A program made the translations under genes and the position numbers. The notes under the pieces were generated by a model. The model was not told where the DNA came from. It saw only the letters and a program-made list of their open reading frames with translations, and searched no databases. Shown piece after piece: positions 1 to 7,569 of a DNA stretch of 11,396 nt (position 1 is its first letter; each line of letters starts with the position of its first letter). Origin of the DNA: an uncultured Coriobacteriaceae bacterium (GTDB taxonomy: Bacteria > Actinomycetota > Coriobacteriia > Coriobacteriales > Eggerthellaceae); contig URZP01000045.1 in the NCBI GenBank assembly GCA_900552365.1, positions 1 to 11,396 of the forward strand, given 5' to 3'.

Positions 1-263
1 GTAATCTACGCACGATGCCGCCCGATAGGCCGGGGCACCGCACCCCGTATGATACACGCCGACCGCCGCACGCGCAACCTCGCATGGCTACCGCCCCAGC
101 GTCCGCCTTCGAGCATCCGAAAACCATCAGTCACTGCGGCCATGCGGACGCCAGCATAACGCTCAACTGGTACGCGCACGCCATGCCGGGCAACGACGAG
201 CAGGCCGCGAACCTTCTAGCCGCCGTCATGGAGCACCCCGAGAAGGCCGCGAAAACCGCATAG
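1..263 (+). pseudogene. Tyrosine recombinase (integrase), decayed C-terminal remnant
   Basis: The reading frame ending at 263 keeps the end of a phage-type tyrosine recombinase catalytic domain. A Gly-His (GHAD, about 135-146) is followed ten residues later by the nucleophile tyrosine in NWYAHAMPG, then the family's usual NDEQAAN tail. The expected upstream box II (HxLRHTH) is not well formed in this frame. A better match, HADRRTRNLAWL, lies at 55-90 in the frame starting at position 1, with both later histidines of the motif changed to Arg. This suggests a frameshift near 90-115, so I call it a pseudogene. The gene enters from the left edge, and everything N-terminal of box II is outside the window. 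Its 3' end points at the 3' end of tRNA-Arg (360-435), as in elements integrated at a tRNA. The recombinase assignment is fairly secure; the frameshift is inference. Confidence 0.68.
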
Positions 264-273
264 GCCGAGGCAT

Positions 274-291
274 TGTGACCATATGTGACCA
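274..291 (+). repeat. Paired 8-bp direct repeat TGTGACCA, 10-bp pitch
   Basis: TGTGACCA occurs at 274-281 and again at 284-291, one helical turn apart, in the short gap between the integrase remnant and the tRNA-Arg 3' end. Integrase arm-type sites often look like this and sit here. The repeat is seen directly; the binding-site role is inference. Confidence 0.5.
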
Positions 292-292
292 A

Positions 293-308
293 AGCCCGAA
301 ATCGGGCT
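293..308. repeat. Short inverted repeat between integrase remnant and tRNA-Arg
   Basis: AGCCCG and CGGGCT flank an AAAT loop. No convincing T-run follows on either strand, so it is at best a weak terminator; it may be a residual end of the integrated element. Confidence 0.35.
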
Positions 309-359
309 AAACGACAAGGAGAAAGAGCAGCCGAATCAGGCCGATGAACTGGGAAAATC

Positions 360-435
360 TGGCGCGCCCAGCAGGACTCGAACCTGCAACCGTCGGATTA
401 GAAGTCCGATGCTCTATCCGTTGAGCCATGGGCGC
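360..435 (-). tRNA. tRNA-Arg (anticodon UCU), copy 1
   Basis: On the minus strand the acceptor arm GCGCCCA (435-429) pairs with TGGGCGC (370-364), followed by discriminator G and an encoded CCA (362-360). The anticodon stem TCGGA/TCCGA encloses the loop CTTCTAA, giving anticodon TCT, which reads AGA. D and T arms are regular. It lies 18 bp downstream of tRNA-Pro on the same strand and is probably co-transcribed with it from the promoter near 550. Its 3' end is the junction with the integrase remnant, so it is the likely attachment site. Confidence 0.97.
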
Positions 436-453
436 ACATGGCGGGCAATCGAA

Positions 454-530
454 TGGTCGGGATGACAGGATTCGAACCTGCGACATCCTGCTCCCAAAGC
501 AGGCGCGCTACCAAACTGCGCCACATCCCG
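454..530 (-). tRNA. tRNA-Pro (anticodon UGG)
   Basis: The minus-strand acceptor arm CGGGATG (530-524) pairs with CATCCCG (464-458), followed by discriminator A and an encoded CCA (456-454). The anticodon stem CCTGC/GCAGG with loop TTTGGGA gives anticodon TGG, reading CCA. It is the first gene of a two-tRNA unit with tRNA-Arg copy 1. Confidence 0.97.
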
Positions 531-549
531 ACGTCCAGACAAGATATGC

Positions 550-558
550 ATTATACCA
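550..558 (-). promoter_or_regulatory. Extended -10 promoter of the tRNA-Pro/tRNA-Arg unit
   Basis: On the minus strand TGGTATAAT (558-550) is a perfect -10 hexamer with a TGn extension. No good -35 lies 16-18 bp upstream, as is usual for extended -10 promoters. The start would fall about 12 bp before tRNA-Pro. Confidence 0.6.
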
Positions 559-664
559 GAAGGTGACTTATTGAGAAAGGGGATTTTTGGCGAAGACGCG
601 CCCGTTGGAAGCCGTTAGCTCATTTTGGTTTTGCGCATTGCGTATGAGTGGCGGCGAATTGCGC

Positions 665-670
665 TATGAT
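665..670 (+). promoter_or_regulatory. Candidate -10 for tRNA-Arg copy 2
   Basis: TATGAT (5 of 6 to consensus) lies about 57 bp upstream of the plus-strand tRNA-Arg. No well-spaced -35 is clear. A small hairpin (GCGGC-GCAA-GCCGC, 690-703) lies in the putative leader. The rest of 536-726 shows no gene. Confidence 0.35.
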
Positions 671-726
671 TACGCAGTGCGCATTGTCTGCGGCGCAAGC
701 CGCTTCGTGCGACATTCGTCTTTCGC

Positions 727-802
<76 letters not shown>

Positions 803-866
803 TCTTCTTGCCACGGCTTTTCCGCCCGTCCCCCGAACGTGAATTCGACGTGCTCCGCCACCAAAC

Positions 867-897
867 TTGCTGTCCGTGACGGCAAAGGCGCTATAAT
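867..897 (+). promoter_or_regulatory. Candidate promoter of argF-argS
   Basis: A perfect TATAAT (892-897) is preceded by TTGCTG (867-872) with a long 19-bp spacer. The start would be near 904, giving a leader of about 27 nt to the ATG at 931. The -10 is convincing; the -35 is weak. Confidence 0.55.
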
Positions 898-916
898 TAT
901 TGTTTCATTGTCGTCG

Positions 917-922
917 AAAGGA
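917..922 (+). promoter_or_regulatory. Ribosome binding site deciding the argF start
   Basis: AAAGGA sits 8 nt before the ATG at 931 and overlaps the in-frame ATG at 922, so 931 is the usable start. Confidence 0.7.
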
Positions 923-930
923 TGGGCATC

Positions 931-1947
931 ATGGCAGACAGCCTGAAAGGCCGCGATTTTCTGAAGCTTCTTGATTACTCCAGCGCCGAGATCGAGCATC
1001 TTCTCGATGTCGCTGCGAAACTAAAGGCCATGAAGAAAGCCGGCGTGCCTCATCGTTTCTGCGAAGGCAAGAACATCGTTTTGCTGTTCGAGAAGACATC
1101 CACTCGCACGCGTTGCTCGTTTGAGGTTGGTGCTTACGATCTGGGCATGAACGTCACGTATCTCGATTCTGCCGGTTCGCAGGTTTCAAAGAAGGAATCC
1201 ATTGCCGACTCCGCGCGCGTGCTTTCTCGCTTCTACGACGGCGTCGAATACCGCGGTTTCGGCCAAGCGGTCGTGCAGGAGATCGCCGATTTCGCCGATT
1301 GTCCCGTTTGGAACGGCCTTACCGATGAATGGCATCCCACCCAGATGATCGCCGACATGCTTACCATGCGTGAGATCTACGGTAACGACTTGCGCGGTCG
1401 CACGCTCGTGTTCATGGGCGACGCGCGCAACAACGTTGCCAATTCTCTCATGGTCGTTTGCGCCAAGCTGGGCGTGAATTACGTCGCTTGTGGTCCGGTT
1501 GAAAACCAGCCTGACGCCGCCCTTGTTGAAACATGCAAGGAAATCGCCCAGCAGAACGGTTCCACCATCCTGTGCACGGCGGATGTCGCCGAGGGTTGCC
1601 GCGATGCCGATATCCTGTATACCGACGTGTGGGTTTCCATGGGCGAACCCGACGAGGTGTGGGATGCGCGCATCAGGCTCCTGTCTCCCTATCAAATCAA
1701 CGAGCAGGCGTTCTCATATGCCAAACCCGATGCGAAGCTCATGCATTGCCTTCCCGCGTACCACGATACCAAAACCGCGGTAGGGAGGAAGATCGCTGAC
1801 AAGTTCGGCATCACCGAGATGGAGGTCACCGACGAGGTGTTCGAAGGCCCGCGCTCGGTGGTGTTCGACGAGGCGGAGAACCGCATGCACGCCATCAAGG
1901 CCATCATGTACGCTACGCTCTCTGATGAGCCCCTTCCCGAGATTTAA
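931..1947 (+). CDS. argF: Ornithine carbamoyltransferase
   Basis: It transfers carbamoyl from carbamoyl phosphate to ornithine to give citrulline, or runs the reverse phosphorolysis in the arginine deiminase pathway; it is cytosolic. The 338-residue length is normal. The carbamoyl-phosphate loop STRTR is at residues 57-61, HPTQ at 135-138, the ornithine-side DARNN at 164-168, SMGE at 236-239 and the catalytic HCLP at 272-275. All key residues are present. An in-frame ATG at 922 overlaps the ribosome binding site, so 931 is preferred. argS follows after 47 nt with no terminator, so the two are probably one transcript. The sequence cannot tell anabolic ArgF from catabolic ArcB; no arcA or arcC is in the window, and pairing with argS rather than biosynthetic arg genes leaves both roles open. 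The family call is very secure. Confidence 0.96.
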   Translation: MADSLKGRDFLKLLDYSSAEIEHLLDVAAKLKAMKKAGVPHRFCEGKNIVLLFEKTSTRTRCSFEVGAYDLGMNVTYLDSAGSQVSKKESIADSARVLSRFYDGVEYRGFGQAVVQEIADFADCPVWNGLTDEWHPTQMIADMLTMREIYGNDLRGRTLVFMGDARNNVANSLMVVCAKLGVNYVACGPVENQPDAALVETCKEIAQQNGSTILCTADVAEGCRDADILYTDVWVSMGEPDEVWDARIRLLSPYQINEQAFSYAKPDAKLMHCLPAYHDTKTAVGRKIADKFGITEMEVTDEVFEGPRSVVFDEAENRMHAIKAIMYATLSDEPLPEI

Positions 1948-1994
1948 TCTGTTAACGCATTTTCGTAATCACTCGAGCCCAAGAAAGAAAGACT

Positions 1995-3731
1995 ATGCAG
2001 ATTCGCGAACAGTTAGAGAACATCGTCAACGAGGCGGTAGCCGCGGCCATTGCCGACGGCTCGCTTGACATGCCCGAGGCCCCGGCGGCTGCGCTCGAGC
2101 GTCCGCGCGACGCAGCGAACGGCGACTGGGCTTCCACGGTTGCCATGCGTTCGGCGAAGCTCGCCCACAAGGGCCCGCGCGATATCGCTCAAACGCTCGT
2201 CGACCATCTCCCCGAGAACGACGTCATCGCTTCTGCCGAGATCGCCGGTCCCGGCTTCATCAATTTCCGTCTTTCCGTATCGGTGCTGCAGGGCGTTGTG
2301 GCTGCTGTTCGTCAGCAAGGCTTCGACTATGGTCGTGGTCAGGCAAAACCCGGCCGTATCAACCTTGAGTACGTTTCGGCCAATCCTACGGGCCCCATGC
2401 ATGTGGGTCATGGTCGTTGGGCTGCTTTGGGCGACGCCATGGCTCGCGTCATGCGTCATGCCGGCAACGACGTGTACGAGGAGTTCTACGTCAACGATCA
2501 CGGTGTTCAGCTTGACGTGTTCGCGAACAGCGTGAACGTCCGCTACCTTCAGGCTCTTGGCCAGGACATCGAGATGCCCGAGAAATGCTATGGCGGCGGC
2601 TACGTTTCCGACATCGCTCAGGACATCATCGCCTCCGATGGCGACAAGTGGCTTTCTGTTCCAGAAGACGAGCGCGTCCTTGCTTTCCGCGAGCTTGCTT
2701 ATAAGAAGATGCTCGCTCTGACGCAGGAAACCCTTGCGGGCTTCGGCAATCATTTCGACATGTTCTTCTCGGAACGATCTCTTTACGTTCCCGACGAGGA
2801 CGGCAAGAGCGCCGTTGATCGCGCGCTCGATCTGATGCGCGAGAAAGGCTGCATCTACGAGAAGGACGACGCAACTTGGTTCCGCTCCACCGACTTCGGC
2901 GATACGAAGGACCGCGTTCTTATCAAGGCGAACGGCGAGTTCACGTATTTCTTCAGCGACATCGCTTATCACTACAACAAGCTTAGCCGTGGTTTCGACC
3001 ACCTCATCGATATTTGGGGCGCCGATCATCATGGTTACATCGCGCGCTGCGAGGCCATGCTTGCGGCTGGTGGCCACGAGGGCGCTCTTGAAGTCGTTCT
3101 TGGCCAGCTGGTCAACCTTTTGCGCAACGGCGAGCCTGTTCGCATGTCGAAGCGTACCGGCGAGATGATCACCTTCGCCGAGCTTATCGAGGAGGTCGGC
3201 CCCGACGCTACGCGTTATCTCATGCTGTCGCGCTCGAGCGACCAGCCTATCGATTTCGATATTGAGGTTGCCAAGAAGCAGGACTCCACGAATCCCGTTT
3301 ACTACGTTCAGTATGCCCATGCTCGCATTTGCTCGATTCTGCGCAAGGCCTCGGGCATCGAGCTGAACGATACGCCCGCCGAAGAGCTTGCGGCCGCAGC
3401 GGTTCCCGTCGATGTCGACTTGAGTGTTCTCACGCATCCTGCTGAGTTTGCCCTCATGCGTAAGATGGATGACTTTGCTGAGCTTATCGAGCTTGCTGCT
3501 CGCGACCGTGCTCCGTTCCGTTTGACTCATTACGCCGAAGAGCTTGCGGCTGCGTTCCATCACTTCTATACCGAGTGCCGTATTATGGGCGAAGACGCTG
3601 CGGTTCAGAATGCACGACTTGCGCTGGCGGACAGCGTCCGTATCGTGCTGGCTCTTACACTTAGCTTGCTTGGTGTTTCGGCTCCGGTGTACATGCAGCC
3701 TCGCGAGGAATCTCAGGTGGAAATCGCCTAG
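1995..3731 (+). CDS. argS: Arginyl-tRNA synthetase
   Basis: This class I synthetase charges tRNA-Arg with arginine using ATP, in the cytosol. It has 578 residues, normal for bacterial ArgRS. An N-terminal additional domain covers about 1-95. The class I signature SANPTGPMHVGH (HIGH motif at 136-139) is followed by the catalytic core. A KMSKS-like RMSKR is at 383-387, and the DALR anticodon-binding domain occupies about 438-570, beginning near YVQYAHARICSILRKA. The start ATG is preceded by a purine-rich stretch (AAGAAAGAAAGA, 1981-1992) rather than a strong ribosome binding site, consistent with expression as second gene after argF. A strong hairpin follows 27 nt after the stop. No part of the protein is missing. 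Confidence 0.97.
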   Translation: MQIREQLENIVNEAVAAAIADGSLDMPEAPAAALERPRDAANGDWASTVAMRSAKLAHKGPRDIAQTLVDHLPENDVIASAEIAGPGFINFRLSVSVLQGVVAAVRQQGFDYGRGQAKPGRINLEYVSANPTGPMHVGHGRWAALGDAMARVMRHAGNDVYEEFYVNDHGVQLDVFANSVNVRYLQALGQDIEMPEKCYGGGYVSDIAQDIIASDGDKWLSVPEDERVLAFRELAYKKMLALTQETLAGFGNHFDMFFSERSLYVPDEDGKSAVDRALDLMREKGCIYEKDDATWFRSTDFGDTKDRVLIKANGEFTYFFSDIAYHYNKLSRGFDHLIDIWGADHHGYIARCEAMLAAGGHEGALEVVLGQLVNLLRNGEPVRMSKRTGEMITFAELIEEVGPDATRYLMLSRSSDQPIDFDIEVAKKQDSTNPVYYVQYAHARICSILRKASGIELNDTPAEELAAAAVPVDVDLSVLTHPAEFALMRKMDDFAELIELAARDRAPFRLTHYAEELAAAFHHFYTECRIMGEDAAVQNARLALADSVRIVLALTLSLLGVSAPVYMQPREESQVEIA

Positions 3732-3755
3732 TCCTCGTTGTCGCTTCCGTTTGTG

Positions 3756-3799
3756 AATAAGCAGCGCCCTGATGGATTGCCGTCAGGGCGCTGCTTGCG
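3756..3799 (+). terminator. Strong hairpin terminator after argS
   Basis: AAGCAGCGCCCTGA (3759-3772) pairs perfectly with TCAGGGCGCTGCTT (3783-3796). The loop adds three more pairs (one G-T), closing on ATTG, for a 17-bp stem. The downstream T-run is short. It separates argS from the convergent antiporter gene and could serve both strands. 3800-3921 shows nothing further. Confidence 0.75.
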
Positions 3800-3921
3800 T
3801 TTGCGGGGGATTGGGACGATTGCTGAGACACGTTGCGGCTTGTTGTGGTTGATTCGGTGGGGCCTGTGTTAACCAGACGCTTTTGCCGCGTACGCAGGTC
3901 CTGATGGGGCGCTGCGGCCCT

Positions 3922-5958
3922 TTAGAAGTAGTCTTCCAGATCGAGTTCCATCATGTGGACGTTGCGGCGCATATGCTGCGCTGCGGCACGGGAGAGGCGG
4001 CCTTCGTCGTAAGCAAGCTGAATCTGCTCGAGTTCAAGGTGCAGGGCGGGGCGCAGCACGTCTTCAGCGCGGTCTTCGAGGCTGGTGATGTCGGTGATCG
4101 AAGGACTTTTCGCCTGCAGCGCCGCAATCGCGCGTTGGTATTCGATGATCAGGCGGCTGAACGACTCAGAGGCGTAATCGGAGTTGGCCATCTCTTTCTG
4201 CATGCGCTCGATGCCGTACTTCAGAGCATCGATTTGCAGCTCGCGCCTGACACGCCCGCTGTCTTCTCCGCCTTCTTGCAAGGGAATCTTTTCGCGAAGG
4301 GTGTGGAATACCGCCCTAAGCGAACCGATCATGCGACGCGCTCGGCGATTCAAGCTTGCTTTGCGTACCTTCTCTTGGCGGAGCATCGATTCGCCGCGTG
4401 CAAGGATATTCATGACTTGATAGCCTTCGACGGGCGGGGCCGTTCCGGCGTCGATGCGATCCCATACATATTCCTGCTCCCACTGAAGGACGAGGATGCG
4501 CACGTCGGTATCAGACTCTTCTTCAAGGTAGTCGCTGTCGTTTTGCAGGCGCGTGATGCGGTCATTGTATTGGCGGATGACCTCCGTCACGCCGGCGCGG
4601 TTGCCGGGTGTGATATGCGCACTGAGGTCTTCGACGACGGCGCGCAGGATCTCGATGCTGGTTTCGGCGTCTTGTTTTTGGCTTTCTGATTTCTTCTCGA
4701 CGCGCGGGGCAAGCAACGGAACTACGTAGGTTGCCAGTAACAGCGAAACGACGATAACGCCGCTGGCAAGGAAGATGAGCAGGTCGCGATCGGGGAATCG
4801 CATCATGCCGCCGCCAGTGGTCACCCACGTGGGGATGGTGAACATGATTGCCAAGGTGATGGTTCCCTTGGCTCCGGAAAGCGTGGTGATAAGGGCAGAT
4901 CGCATTTGCTCTTTGAACGGTCTTGTGCGTCCCTTGCGCCTGTCGACCAGCTTCTCGGAGACGATGGACCAGATAAGGCGCGTTCCGTGCATGATCAGCA
5001 CGATGACGATGATATAGATGACAAGGTCGAATGACGAGATGCCGTCGTCGCTCCAGGTGTTGCCTATTGCGTTGGGCAGTTGTGTGCCCAGTAGAACGAA
5101 CACAACGCCATTCAGCGCGAAGGCGAAGACCTCCCAGAAGCTTGAGGACACGATGCTCAAGCGCGAGGCGTGGGGTCCGAGGTGCTGCTTGCTCAGCGAC
5201 ATGACGATGCCGCACGTGACAACGACGATGACGCCGCTGACGTGAAGGATGCCGCCCAGCATGTAAACGATGAAGGGCGTGAACACCTCGAGAGTCACGT
5301 GGAAGGTGATGCTCTCCAGACCGAGGTCGCTGATCTTGTGGATGAGCCAGTTGATGAACAGGCCAAGTGCCAAACCCAAGAGCAATCCCCCGATGAACTC
5401 GATAGCGAAGTCTTCGACGGCGTGGAGAAGCGAGAAGGCTCCTGTTGTCGCGGCAGCGATGGCGAACTGGAATGAGACGATGCCTGAAGCGTCGTTGAGG
5501 AGGGACTCGCCTTGTAGGATGGCTTGCTGTCGGGAGGGGATTTGTGCTTCTTTAGACACAGAGGCCACAGCAACGGCGTCGGTGGGTCCAAGGGCGGCGC
5601 CCAACGCGAAAGCCGCAGCAAGCGAAATCGAGGGGATCATGAGGTGCACGGCGAAACCTACAGCAAGTGTGATGACCACGACAAGGCCGATGGCGTATGA
5701 GAGGAACGTTTTCTTGTAGTGCCAAAGAGCGGTTTTGTCGGAATTGACGGCCTCATGGAACAGCAGCGGCGCGATGAAGACGACTAGGAATAGGTCGGCG
5801 CTGAGTCCGATCTGAATACGGTTTCCCGCAAGGATGGCGATAACGACGCCCATGGCGATCTGGGCGAGAGGGACTGATACCTTGGGGATGATCTGCTCGA
5901 CTACCGACGAGACCAGAACAGCTGACATTAACAAAAGAATAAGTTGGAATGTGGCCAT
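3922..5958 (-). CDS. CPA1-family Na+/H+ antiporter with long cytoplasmic tail
   Basis: This is a membrane antiporter exchanging H+ for Na+ (or K+), for pH and salt homeostasis. It has 678 residues. About residues 1-417 are strongly hydrophobic and hold roughly 12 membrane segments. GPTDAVAV (124-131) and GESLLNDASGIVSF (150-163) are family signatures, with the ion-site Asn155-Asp156. SGAKGTITLA (361-370) corresponds to a conserved helix that often reads G-x-R-G; here it has Lys364. The style is closest to the YjcE/NhaP branch. After about 420 comes a charged, helical, probably coiled-coil tail of some 260 residues ending HMMELDLEDYF, longer than I expect for simple NhaP proteins and possibly regulatory. 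It stands alone, convergent with argS. GAAAGG lies about 12 nt before the ATG at 5958. Exact ion specificity cannot be read from the sequence. Confidence 0.92.
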   Translation of the reverse strand: MATFQLILLLMSAVLVSSVVEQIIPKVSVPLAQIAMGVVIAILAGNRIQIGLSADLFLVVFIAPLLFHEAVNSDKTALWHYKKTFLSYAIGLVVVITLAVGFAVHLMIPSISLAAAFALGAALGPTDAVAVASVSKEAQIPSRQQAILQGESLLNDASGIVSFQFAIAAATTGAFSLLHAVEDFAIEFIGGLLLGLALGLFINWLIHKISDLGLESITFHVTLEVFTPFIVYMLGGILHVSGVIVVVTCGIVMSLSKQHLGPHASRLSIVSSSFWEVFAFALNGVVFVLLGTQLPNAIGNTWSDDGISSFDLVIYIIVIVLIMHGTRLIWSIVSEKLVDRRKGRTRPFKEQMRSALITTLSGAKGTITLAIMFTIPTWVTTGGGMMRFPDRDLLIFLASGVIVVSLLLATYVVPLLAPRVEKKSESQKQDAETSIEILRAVVEDLSAHITPGNRAGVTEVIRQYNDRITRLQNDSDYLEEESDTDVRILVLQWEQEYVWDRIDAGTAPPVEGYQVMNILARGESMLRQEKVRKASLNRRARRMIGSLRAVFHTLREKIPLQEGGEDSGRVRRELQIDALKYGIERMQKEMANSDYASESFSRLIIEYQRAIAALQAKSPSITDITSLEDRAEDVLRPALHLELEQIQLAYDEGRLSRAAAQHMRRNVHMMELDLEDYF

Positions 5959-5996
5959 AGACCGAGCCGCCTTTCGGGGTGTGGGATTGACCTTTG

Positions 5997-6002
5997 ATTA
6001 TA
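5997..6002 (-). promoter_or_regulatory. -10 element of the antiporter gene
   Basis: On the minus strand a perfect TATAAT lies 39 bp upstream of the start codon. No recognisable -35 is found at 16-18 bp, so this is a candidate only. 6003-6160 shows no gene. Confidence 0.45.
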
Positions 6003-6160
6003 CGCGACGCACATTGCGGGTTTGAGAAAACCATTGCGTTGTCGCAGCTTGGTTACTTGGCTGATTTACCTTCAATATGCCTTAGGCGCTGGATGGCGCA
6101 ATCTATTTGCGTGTTAGTTTGTGTGCGTTTTGGGGAAGGGAGGGGCTTTGAAAAAAACCC

Positions 6161-6189
6161 TTGCATTTTCTTCGGTACGTCCGTATTAT
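6161..6189 (+). promoter_or_regulatory. Promoter of the tRNA-His/tRNA-Lys operon
   Basis: TTGCAT (6161-6166) and TATTAT (6184-6189) are separated by an ideal 17 bp. A run of seven A's lies just upstream, resembling an UP element. Transcription would begin about 10 bp before tRNA-His. Confidence 0.75.
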
Positions 6190-6205
6190 CTATCCTTGCG
6201 CACAC

Positions 6206-6283
6206 GGTGGGTGTCGCCCAGTTGGCTAGGGCGCCAGATTGTGGCTCTGGAGGTCGAGGGTTCGAGCCCCTTCACCCACCCCA
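6206..6283 (+). tRNA. tRNA-His (anticodon GUG)
   Basis: The acceptor arm GTGGGTG (6207-6213) pairs with CACCCAC (6273-6279). The histidine-specific extra G-1 (6206) pairs with C73 (6280), and CCA is encoded (6281-6283). The anticodon stem CCAGA/TCTGG with loop TTGTGGC gives GTG. It is first in an operon with tRNA-Lys, 21 bp away. Confidence 0.97.
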
Positions 6284-6304
6284 GCGCGCTTATACGAAAT
6301 ACAC

Positions 6305-6380
6305 GGACTGTTAGCTTAGTTGGTAGAGCAGGGGACTCTTAATCCCAAGGTCCGGGGTTCGAGTCCCCGACAGTCCACCA
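6305..6380 (+). tRNA. tRNA-Lys (anticodon CUU)
   Basis: The acceptor arm GGACTGT (6305-6311) pairs with ACAGTCC (6370-6376), then discriminator A and an encoded CCA (6378-6380). The loop CTCTTAA gives anticodon CTT, reading AAG. The outermost anticodon-stem pair is a G-A mismatch, a small oddity. A terminator follows after 9 nt. Confidence 0.97.
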
Positions 6381-6389
6381 TTTGAACAC

Positions 6390-6417
6390 AAAGCCCCGCA
6401 AGGGGCTTTTTCATTTT
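6390..6417 (+). terminator. Rho-independent terminator, tRNA-His/Lys operon (probably bidirectional)
   Basis: AAAGCCCC (6390-6397), a GCAA loop and GGGGCTTT (6402-6409) run into TTCATTTTT. The same hairpin lies just beyond the stop of the minus-strand exporter gene at 6421 and could end that transcript too. Confidence 0.88.
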
Positions 6418-6420
6418 TCT

Positions 6421-7419
6421 TTAGCAAGCCTTTTGTGCACGCTTTTCTTTGGCGTGGTCGATGAATGAGGGAACCTGCGCAAGCATTACAGCGATGAACA
6501 CCAAAGCACAGCCGAACAGTTCGATGCCGCCCAAGCGCTCCCCAAGGATGAGCCAGCCGCCAATGCCCGCAAAAACCGACTCTAGGCTCATGAGAATCGA
6601 GGCGACCGTCGGGTCGGTGGTTTTCTGCGCAACGATCTGGAGCGTGTAGGCAACGCCGTCAGAGAGGACTCCTGCGTAGAGGATCGGGATCGCCGCAGCG
6701 ACGATCATCGCGAGGGTGGGATGCTCGAAGACAAGGGCCATAACCAACGAAACGCTACCTGAGACGATGAGCTGCACGCGGGACAGGCGCACGCCGTCAA
6801 CGTTGGTGAACCGATCGATGACGATGATGTGCGCTGCGTATCCCACGGCGCAGATCAGAACCAGGACATCGCCTACGTAAAGATCACCGAACCCGTTGGG
6901 TACGCAAAGGAAGTGCATGCCGACGACGGCTACGCCGACCGAGCAGAACACCAAGGGGTGGGGTTTCTTGCCAACGAACACGGTGAAAAGGGCGACCATG
7001 ATCATGTACGTGGCGGTGATGAAGCCCGATCTGCCCGAGGCTCCCGCGTCGGCGGGATAGGACGAGATACCGCATTGCTGAAGAAAAGACGAAGCGCACA
7101 AAACCAAGCCGCATGCGGTTCCGCCAATGATCAGGGCGCGTTTGGTGTAACGGCCATTAAGGACGGAGCTGTTGGATTTCGGCGCCCCGTCAGAGGACTC
7201 ATCGGTTTTGCTGCGTACGGCGTCGCAAGGTGCGGTGTCGCTGCCGCTTTTCTTCCTAAAAGCGATGACGAAGGTTAGGAAAAGCGCGCCTACGAAATTT
7301 CTTGAAGCGTTGAAAGTGAACGGCTGGATATCGCCTGCGGCGCTTGTCTGGGCAACGAAGGCAAAGCCCCAAAGCGCTGCGGTTGCAAGGAGCATAAGGG
7401 GGCCTTTGAGCTTGTTCAT
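6421..7419 (-). CDS. EamA/DMT-superfamily transporter
   Basis: This is a drug/metabolite transporter-type permease, probably an exporter; the substrate is unknown. It has 332 residues with about ten hydrophobic segments in two EamA repeats. The first opens with LLATAALWGFAFVAQ near the N terminus. The second ends with the typical SLESVFAGIGGWLILGERL (279-297) followed by LFGCALVFIAVMLAQ. A hydrophilic, Ser/Asp/Lys-rich loop of about 40 residues (55-95) between the second and third segments is longer than usual. The start at 7419 is chosen because AAGGAT lies 6 nt upstream; an earlier in-frame ATG at 7464 has no such site and would add a polar leader. The gene is transcribed alone and diverges from the peroxiredoxin-like gene. 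Family secure, function not. Confidence 0.9.
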   Translation of the reverse strand: MNKLKGPLMLLATAALWGFAFVAQTSAAGDIQPFTFNASRNFVGALFLTFVIAFRKKSGSDTAPCDAVRSKTDESSDGAPKSNSSVLNGRYTKRALIIGGTACGLVLCASSFLQQCGISSYPADAGASGRSGFITATYMIMVALFTVFVGKKPHPLVFCSVGVAVVGMHFLCVPNGFGDLYVGDVLVLICAVGYAAHIIVIDRFTNVDGVRLSRVQLIVSGSVSLVMALVFEHPTLAMIVAAAIPILYAGVLSDGVAYTLQIVAQKTTDPTVASILMSLESVFAGIGGWLILGERLGGIELFGCALVFIAVMLAQVPSFIDHAKEKRAQKAC

Positions 7420-7424
7420 TGAGT

Positions 7425-7430
7425 ATCCTT
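7425..7430 (-). promoter_or_regulatory. Ribosome binding site deciding the DMT transporter start
   Basis: On the minus strand AAGGAT precedes the ATG at 7419 by about 5 nt; the longer start at 7464 lacks a comparable site. Confidence 0.65.
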
Positions 7431-7569
7431 GATGTTTGATTGGGATGATTCTTGCGTCGCACATCGCTTTTGGCTTGATGCCTGACCGTCAAAGCTTCAA
7501 CTAATTAGTGAGTGGGGCGTGTTTGAAGGCACGCAGATTTTAGCAAAACCCGCATTGCGTTGATTGGTT

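Noticed and set aside
632..686. Repeated TGCGCATTG (632-640 and 678-686)
   Set aside because: Only 9 bp in a region rich in GCG/TTG words, with no further structure; probably chance.
2013..3563. 516-codon open frame on the minus strand
   Set aside because: It lies wholly antisense to argS, a complete well-matched gene. Long antisense frames are expected in GC-rich codon-biased DNA, and its translation shows no recognisable motif.
3883..4689. 268-codon plus-strand frame
   Set aside because: It is antisense to the antiporter tail and has no ribosome binding site or recognisable domain; the minus-strand gene has clear family signatures.
5994..6314. 106-codon plus-strand frame ending in the tRNA-His region
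   Set aside because: Its C-terminal half is translated tRNA-His, and no ribosome binding site precedes it.
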